NCBI GenBank assembly: GCA_045531455.1 | Contig: JAZSEA010000112.1 | Coordinates: forward strand, 1-64,000 | Direction: 5' to 3' | Length of the DNA stretch: 64,000 nt | Source of the DNA: CAG-390 sp045531455 | Lineage (GTDB): Bacteria; Bacillota; Clostridia; Oscillospirales; CAG-272 | In this document: in pieces, positions 59,850 to 64,000 of the stretch | Layout: every line of letters begins with the position of its first letter | Position numbering within the stretch: the first letter of the stretch is position 1 | The notes under the pieces: generated by a model | Told to the model about the DNA's origin: nothing | What the model saw: only the letters and a program-made list of their open reading frames with translations | Databases searched by the model: none | Translations under genes and position numbers: made by a program

Positions 59850-60182
59850 TTATTTTGCTTCCTTTGCGGCTTTATCGGCTTCCTTCTGCGCGTCTGCTTC
59901 GGCTTTGGCTTCCTCAATATCGCGGAGGATCTCCTTTTCGGTCTTGCGGAGCTCGGAGATACGAGTGAGCGAAGCGTCGATCTGCTCGGCGTTGTCCTTG
60001 CCGCCGTTCAGCTTTGCATACGTGAGCTTGCCGAGAACGGCATATTCCTTTTCAAGGCGGTTGCGGCAATTCTCGAGCTTGATCTGCATCGATGCGGCGT
60101 CGCCGAGACGAACAGCCTCGCTTGAAAGCTTATCAAAAAATCTTTCCGCACCCTCGCGGAATTCGTTCCAGGAATTTGACAT
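59850..60182 (-). CDS. Small coiled-coil protein of unknown function
   Basis: The 110-residue cytoplasmic protein is predicted to be one long helix pair, with FREGAERFFDKLSSEAVRL and LTRISELRKTEKEILRDIEEAKAEADAQKEADKAAKEAK, rich in Ala, Glu and Lys at its end. Not recognised beyond a resemblance to clostridial zinc-ribbon-less stress proteins. ATG 60182 has GGGGG nine bases upstream; a TTG further up overlaps that site. Confidence 0.7.
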   Translation of the reverse strand: MSNSWNEFREGAERFFDKLSSEAVRLGDAASMQIKLENCRNRLEKEYAVLGKLTYAKLNGGKDNAEQIDASLTRISELRKTEKEILRDIEEAKAEADAQKEADKAAKEAK

Positions 60183-60216
60183 TATTTTGTCCCCCAAAAA
60201 ATCTTACATTATTATA

Positions 60217-60245
60217 ATTATAACCTATTTTTTGCCCCGTGTAAA
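60217..60245 (-). promoter_or_regulatory. Sigma-A promoter of the small coiled-coil gene
   Basis: TTTACA (60240-60245) and TATAAT (60217-60222) on the minus strand, 17 bases apart. Confidence 0.85.
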
Positions 60246-60271
60246 GTGCTTTTTGTAAAAAAGGAGTAAAA

Positions 60272-60715
60272 ATGAATATCTCGAAGAAGGAATATCCGAA
60301 ATACGCCGACGCACACGCCCCGAAATCCGACCTTTTACGCGACACTATGCGCGCGTTTCTGATCGGCGGACTCATCTGCGCCGTTGCTCAAGGGCTGACG
60401 ACATTGTGGAAATCGCTCGGAATGGTGAAGGAGGACGCGGGTCTGCTGACCTCGGTCATCCTCGTTTTCGCTTCGGCACTGCTGACCGCGCTCGGTATCT
60501 TTGACAATATCGCAAAGGTCGCGGGAGGCGGCACACTCGTGCCGATCACGGGCTTTGCAAACTCCGTGGTCTCCGCCGCTATCGACTCGAAGAACGAGGG
60601 GTTCATCCTCGGACTCGGCTCGGGGATATTCACCGTCGCGGGACCCGTCCTCCTTTACGGCACCGCCGCGGGAACGCTCTACGGAGTGATTTATTGGATC
60701 TTTTCATTATTTTAA
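60272..60715 (+). CDS. spoVAC: Stage V sporulation protein AC
   Basis: The 147-residue membrane protein matches SpoVAC: YADAHAPKSDLLRDTMRAFLIGGLICAVAQGLTT, ALLTALGIFDNIAKVAGGGTLVPITGFANSV and DSKNEGFILGLGSGIFTVAGPVLLYG. SpoVAC forms part of the dipicolinic acid channel in the spore inner membrane. In most spore formers spoVAC is followed by spoVAD and spoVAE; here it stands alone before a terminator. Confidence 0.93.
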   Translation: MNISKKEYPKYADAHAPKSDLLRDTMRAFLIGGLICAVAQGLTTLWKSLGMVKEDAGLLTSVILVFASALLTALGIFDNIAKVAGGGTLVPITGFANSVVSAAIDSKNEGFILGLGSGIFTVAGPVLLYGTAAGTLYGVIYWIFSLF

Positions 60716-60717
60716 AA

Positions 60718-60747
60718 GAAAAAGGTTTGCCGAGGCAAACCTTTTTG
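60718..60747. terminator. Bidirectional terminator
   Basis: A perfect 11-base-pair hairpin (60721-60731 with 60734-60744) with A and T runs on either side, between spoVAC and the converging lipoprotein gene. Confidence 0.88.
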
Positions 60748-60753
60748 TTATGA

Positions 60754-62298
60754 TCAATATTCGGGTTTGATCTCGAATACACGATCGGTAAGTCCCTTTG
60801 CGGTATAGAATTCGGTATCGAGCTTGTACCAAGAGCCTGCAACGCCGATATAATTAGCAGATACGGAGGCGTTGTTTGCATATGCACGGCTCCAGAAGCT
60901 CGGCGCTCCGAATTCGGTATACCCTGCGATAGCGGCAGTTCTCTTGCCGAGCTCGGCGATCTTTTCGGCGGAAGCGGTATCCGCGGGATCGAGAGTTACG
61001 GTTGCGGAATAGTTATTTTCATTGTAAACGGGTCTGAAAGCGATCTCAGCCTTCGTACTGCCCGAGGCATCGGTGACGTATTCGGTGAAGGCATATTCGG
61101 AGGTCGAGATTTCGACCTTGCCGTCGGCGGTTTTGTTGTAGCGTTCGAGAATGAAGCGTGCACGGCTTGTGAAATTGTCGTTGTGCTCGTAAAGCTTGAA
61201 GAAGCCCTCGAGCACCGTGCTCGTCAGAACCTTTCTGTTGAGGATATCGACGAGATCGATATAGAGCGCGTGGCGGTCGCCGTTGTCGATCTGTATCATT
61301 CTTGAGAGGAATTGGTAGTTGACGCCGTCGATATTGACGTAATATACGTTGCCGCCGATCGGGTAATTCGGCATCGTCCAGCCCTCGGGAAGCTCGAGAG
61401 GCAGATGTTCCTTTGTGAAATAATTCGGATTGCCCGTGATCTGATCATAGTCTGCGTAGTTTCCGCTGATCTCAAGATAGTAGGGGTTGCTCGTGATCTT
61501 CGTATAGTCATACATAGGCAGACCGTCGACGGGGTAAGCCGCGAGATCCTTCTCGAGATCCGAAAGGCTGTCGAGAACTACACAAAGCTTGGAATACTTC
61601 GACTCAAATTCGGGAATGTCTTTGTCAAGCTCTCTGATGAAGGCTTGGAGGAGACTTCTGTTCACCGAACCGCCGTCAAAGCGTGCGCGGAGGCTTGCAT
61701 TGATACCTCCCGTCCATTGGAATTCGGGCGCTTCGAGCTTTTCGGGAGTGCCGTGCGAGACGTCTACGTCGGAGAGGTAATAGGTATAAAACCCAATTCC
61801 CGCAGAAGGTGACCAATCGTAATTATCGCTTATTCTGAGCAGGGCAAAATGATCGCTCGTGTTGCTCGTGGCGCAGATCTGTACTGCACCTCTGAAAAAA
61901 TGTGTGGCAACGACCTTGCCGTCATAGAGCGCGTCGAAATAACAAGCGCGTGTGCCGAGCTTTGTGCGGAGGGTTACGGCACGGAGAGTAGCCTCGACCT
62001 GCTCACCGCCGAGAGTGATGATGAGCGGGAATTCGGTCTCGGCACTTACGTAATACCCCTCGGGGATCTGTTTTGCCGAGAGATCGACGGGAGGTTCCGC
62101 TGTTGTCTCTTCCTCGGTTGTGACCTCTTCGGTTACGTCCTCTTCGGGCTCTGTTGTGACTTCGGGAGATGCGGGATTATTCTCCGACTCTGCGGGAGTC
62201 TTGCTTGTATCCTCGGGTGATTGAGGATCTGCGCAGGAGGCAAGCGAGAGGAGAAGAAGGGCGCAGAGTAAAAATGAAATAAATGATCTGATTTTCAT
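60754..62298 (-). CDS. Large putative lipoprotein of unknown function
   Basis: The 514-residue precursor has lipobox LLSLASC, a long Thr/Glu/Pro-rich stalk (about 25-75) and an extracellular domain of mixed strands (GYYVSAETEFPLIITLGGEQ, GGSVNRSLLQAFIRELDKDIPEF, GGNVYYVNIDGVNYQFLSRMI). No family recognised. The stalk and the IPEGY motif after it recur in the upstream gene (about residue 45), so the two may share a surface function. They are separated by 14 bases. Confidence 0.7.
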   Translation of the reverse strand: MKIRSFISFLLCALLLLSLASCADPQSPEDTSKTPAESENNPASPEVTTEPEEDVTEEVTTEEETTAEPPVDLSAKQIPEGYYVSAETEFPLIITLGGEQVEATLRAVTLRTKLGTRACYFDALYDGKVVATHFFRGAVQICATSNTSDHFALLRISDNYDWSPSAGIGFYTYYLSDVDVSHGTPEKLEAPEFQWTGGINASLRARFDGGSVNRSLLQAFIRELDKDIPEFESKYSKLCVVLDSLSDLEKDLAAYPVDGLPMYDYTKITSNPYYLEISGNYADYDQITGNPNYFTKEHLPLELPEGWTMPNYPIGGNVYYVNIDGVNYQFLSRMIQIDNGDRHALYIDLVDILNRKVLTSTVLEGFFKLYEHNDNFTSRARFILERYNKTADGKVEISTSEYAFTEYVTDASGSTKAEIAFRPVYNENNYSATVTLDPADTASAEKIAELGKRTAAIAGYTEFGAPSFWSRAYANNASVSANYIGVAGSWYKLDTEFYTAKGLTDRVFEIKPEY

Positions 62299-62312
62299 GC
62301 TGATTCCTTTCT

Positions 62313-64000
62313 TTAAGGTTTCTTGATCTCAATGATTCCGTCGGTGCAAACGATCGTGTATTCGTTCTTTCCCGCCTGCGGGACTACAAGATTGATTGCA
62401 TATTCTTCTTTAGTTCCGTTGTAATAAACCGATTCGATCGGAAGCTCATCGGTATAGAGGAAATTATGATCGATATAAGTCAGCGATCTCGGCAGATAGA
62501 GAAAGCGCAATTTACTTCCCGTAACCGCATCTGTTCCGAGATATTCGACTCCCTCGGGGAGAGTTATGACCTCGCAGCTGTGATAGCTGAGTCCGTGTTT
62601 ATCGATCTTTTTGAGAGTCGACGGAATAACTATCTCGGTGACGTTGACACAACCCGAAAACGCGCTGTTGCCGACGCTTTCAAAGCCTTCGGGGAAGATG
62701 ATCTTTTGGAGTGAACTGCAGCTGAGAAAAGCGTTCTTCTGTATGCTTCTCAGTCCCAAGGGGAAATTGACCTCGCGGAGGGATGAGCAATTCTGGAATG
62801 CGCCTTCTCCTATGCCCGCAAGCGTTTCGGGGAAGACTACGCTCTCGAGCTCGGTGCATCCGTAGAAGGTCTCGTTCGGCATAAAGGTAATATTACCCGT
62901 GAACACAGCTTCCTTTATCAGCGAGCCGCGGAATGCACCGAGTAGGAAATTGGTATCGTCATTACATTCGATGATGACACGCTTGACGCCTCCCGTAAGC
63001 TTTTGCTTGTAGAACGTCGTTAGGCTTGCGGGGAAAATGACGGTTTCTGCGCGGCACTCGGATAATACGTTCGTTTCAACTGTGTATATCGGAATACCGT
63101 TAAACTCGTCCGGTATCCGAAGCTCAGCCATAGGCTCGGTCGAGCAACCCTTTACGTTGTAAAATACCCTTCCGTCCTCTGTCTCGATATAGCTGAGGAC
63201 AAGACCGTTTTCAAGCGTGACGTCGGGTACGAGCTCCTTTTCGGTGATCACGGGAGGCTCGTAGCCGAAGAGCTCGCAGATACGATCGAGGCTCCAGGTG
63301 CGTTTGCCTGCCTTTCTTTCTGCATTGATATCGGGAGGAGCGGCATTTTCGTCGGGATGCCTTATGATATCCTTGTCGGACGAATAGGTGTCGATGATAA
63401 GGAGATCGTTATGATAGGTAGCAAGCTCGGACTCGAGAGTCATAAAGACGTTGTATACGGGCACTCTCGAGGAGGTCACGCTCTCTTCGGAGGAGATATC
63501 AAATTCGGCGTGCCTTATGCCGACGTTTTCGGATTTCGTGAGCTTACCGTCGATCACGGAGTATACCGAGATATCGACGTAGCCGACGACGTCGCTATCA
63601 TCGTTTAAAGCAGCAGAGAATATCACAAGCTCGCCGACGTTGAGCTCGCGCATTGCCATAAGAACGTGACCGCGTATGAGCAGGCTGTCCGAAAGCTCAT
63701 TTCCGTCAAAGCTTCTTACCTCGAGGTAGAGAGCGCGTGAGGCGTCGGTCTCAGAGGTCAGAGTAAAGGCGGAGACGGATTGCTTTTGCTTAGCGTTTCC
63801 GTCTGCGGCAAGGATATCGAACTTGATAAATCCGTTCGCGCGGTAGCCCTCGGGGATATCGGTTTCGGTGACGTCAACGGTGACGGGCGGATCGCTCTCC
63901 TCCGTGCTTGTAACGGGAGGCTGAGACGCGGGATGTATATAATTATTGTAGAGATAAACCGATAAAGGAGTCAGCGCGCTGACGAGCACGAGGCATATCA
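62313..64000 (-). CDS. BspA-type leucine-rich-repeat surface protein, cut by the right edge
   Basis: At least 560 residues are present. The frame stays open to the window end, where a hydrophobic stretch (ICLVLVSALTPLSVYLY) looks like a signal anchor, so the start lies outside. After a Pro/Thr stalk comes a beta-rich domain (about 45-210), and then LRR_5 repeats (about 300-500), such as FYGCTELESVVFPETLAGIGEGAFQNC and FLSCSSLQKIIFPEGFESVGNSAFSGC. BspA-type repeats mediate surface binding in gut bacteria. It is followed by the lipoprotein gene and probably forms an operon with it. Confidence 0.85.
   Translation of the reverse strand, partial: ICLVLVSALTPLSVYLYNNYIHPASQPPVTSTEESDPPVTVDVTETDIPEGYRANGFIKFDILAADGNAKQKQSVSAFTLTSETDASRALYLEVRSFDGNELSDSLLIRGHVLMAMRELNVGELVIFSAALNDDSDVVGYVDISVYSVIDGKLTKSENVGIRHAEFDISSEESVTSSRVPVYNVFMTLESELATYHNDLLIIDTYSSDKDIIRHPDENAAPPDINAERKAGKRTWSLDRICELFGYEPPVITEKELVPDVTLENGLVLSYIETEDGRVFYNVKGCSTEPMAELRIPDEFNGIPIYTVETNVLSECRAETVIFPASLTTFYKQKLTGGVKRVIIECNDDTNFLLGAFRGSLIKEAVFTGNITFMPNETFYGCTELESVVFPETLAGIGEGAFQNCSSLREVNFPLGLRSIQKNAFLSCSSLQKIIFPEGFESVGNSAFSGCVNVTEIVIPSTLKKIDKHGLSYHSCEVITLPEGVEYLGTDAVTGSKLRFLYLPRSLTYIDHNFLYTDELPIESVYYNGTKEEYAINLVVPQAGKNEYTIVCTDGIIEIKKP

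Overview
The window reads as a chromosome segment from an endospore-forming anaerobic clostridium, probably an uncultured gut member of the class Clostridia. The evidence is spoVT and a SpoVAC gene, a Rnf ferredoxin:NAD oxidoreductase cluster, Fe-S aldo/keto reductase, FucO-type alcohol dehydrogenase, DnaD plus DnaC-like replication proteins, many Thr/Glu/Pro-rich lipoproteins, and textbook sigma-A promoters (TTGACA-17-TATAAT) separated by strong hairpin terminators. No 16S rRNA or other decisive taxonomic marker is present, so a genus cannot be named.

Left part, 1-8100. The left edge holds the first codons of an IS30-type transposase, and the adjacent MATE efflux gene stops at half length, so the insertion sequence appears to have cut it. 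An ECF sigma factor and its membrane partner follow. Next is a seven-gene minus-strand operon under one sigma-A promoter whose start site is overlapped by a perfect 7-2-7 palindrome. It encodes an anchored alpha/beta hydrolase, a TetR regulator, a flavin-reductase protein with a C-terminal PCP_red-like domain, an SDR of the atypical NmrA/biliverdin-reductase-B kind, a DUF1295 membrane protein, another membrane protein, and a protein with the C-terminal pattern of ferredoxin-dependent bilin reductases. I read this as a candidate operon for reductive handling of a tetrapyrrole or similar lipophilic molecule. It is the main novelty candidate.

8128-13040. Rnf genes D-G-E-A-B are present, but rnfC is absent; a 54-residue unknown protein sits in its place behind the promoter. 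RnfG is double length. Upstream lies a structured, pseudoknotted non-coding RNA candidate on the minus strand.

13042-18061. A lone sugar-type solute-binding lipoprotein diverges from an AraC regulator, a metallo-beta-lactamase-fold lipoprotein and a histidine phosphatase.

18105-24270. This is an RNA-repair-like island. An RtcB ligase and a slipin follow about 400 bases of structured RNA with a tRNA-like, apparently permuted module. Upstream are two WYL regulators, a nitroreductase and a Phd/ParE-type toxin-antitoxin pair.

24332-48068. Housekeeping and stress operons (YbaK, peroxiredoxin, M20 peptidase, GNAT); two paralogous secreted proteins, one carrying a metallophosphatase; fucO; a six-gene run from a GH99-like lipoprotein through TrkA/TrkH to two Gfo/Idh oxidoreductases and a TIM-barrel protein; a secreted endonuclease; and a seven-gene operon with hydrolases, ExoIII, NUDIX, cupin and MATE.

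48181-64000. An Fe-S aldo/keto reductase is followed by the wreck of a 4-alpha-glucanotransferase gene, then spoVT, a beta-helix lipoprotein, galU, dCMP deaminase, rimI-tsaD-dnaD-dnaC-like genes, a ferritin-like protein, spoVAC, a lipoprotein and a BspA-type leucine-rich-repeat protein cut by the right edge. No CRISPR array, rRNA, prophage or canonical tRNA gene was seen.
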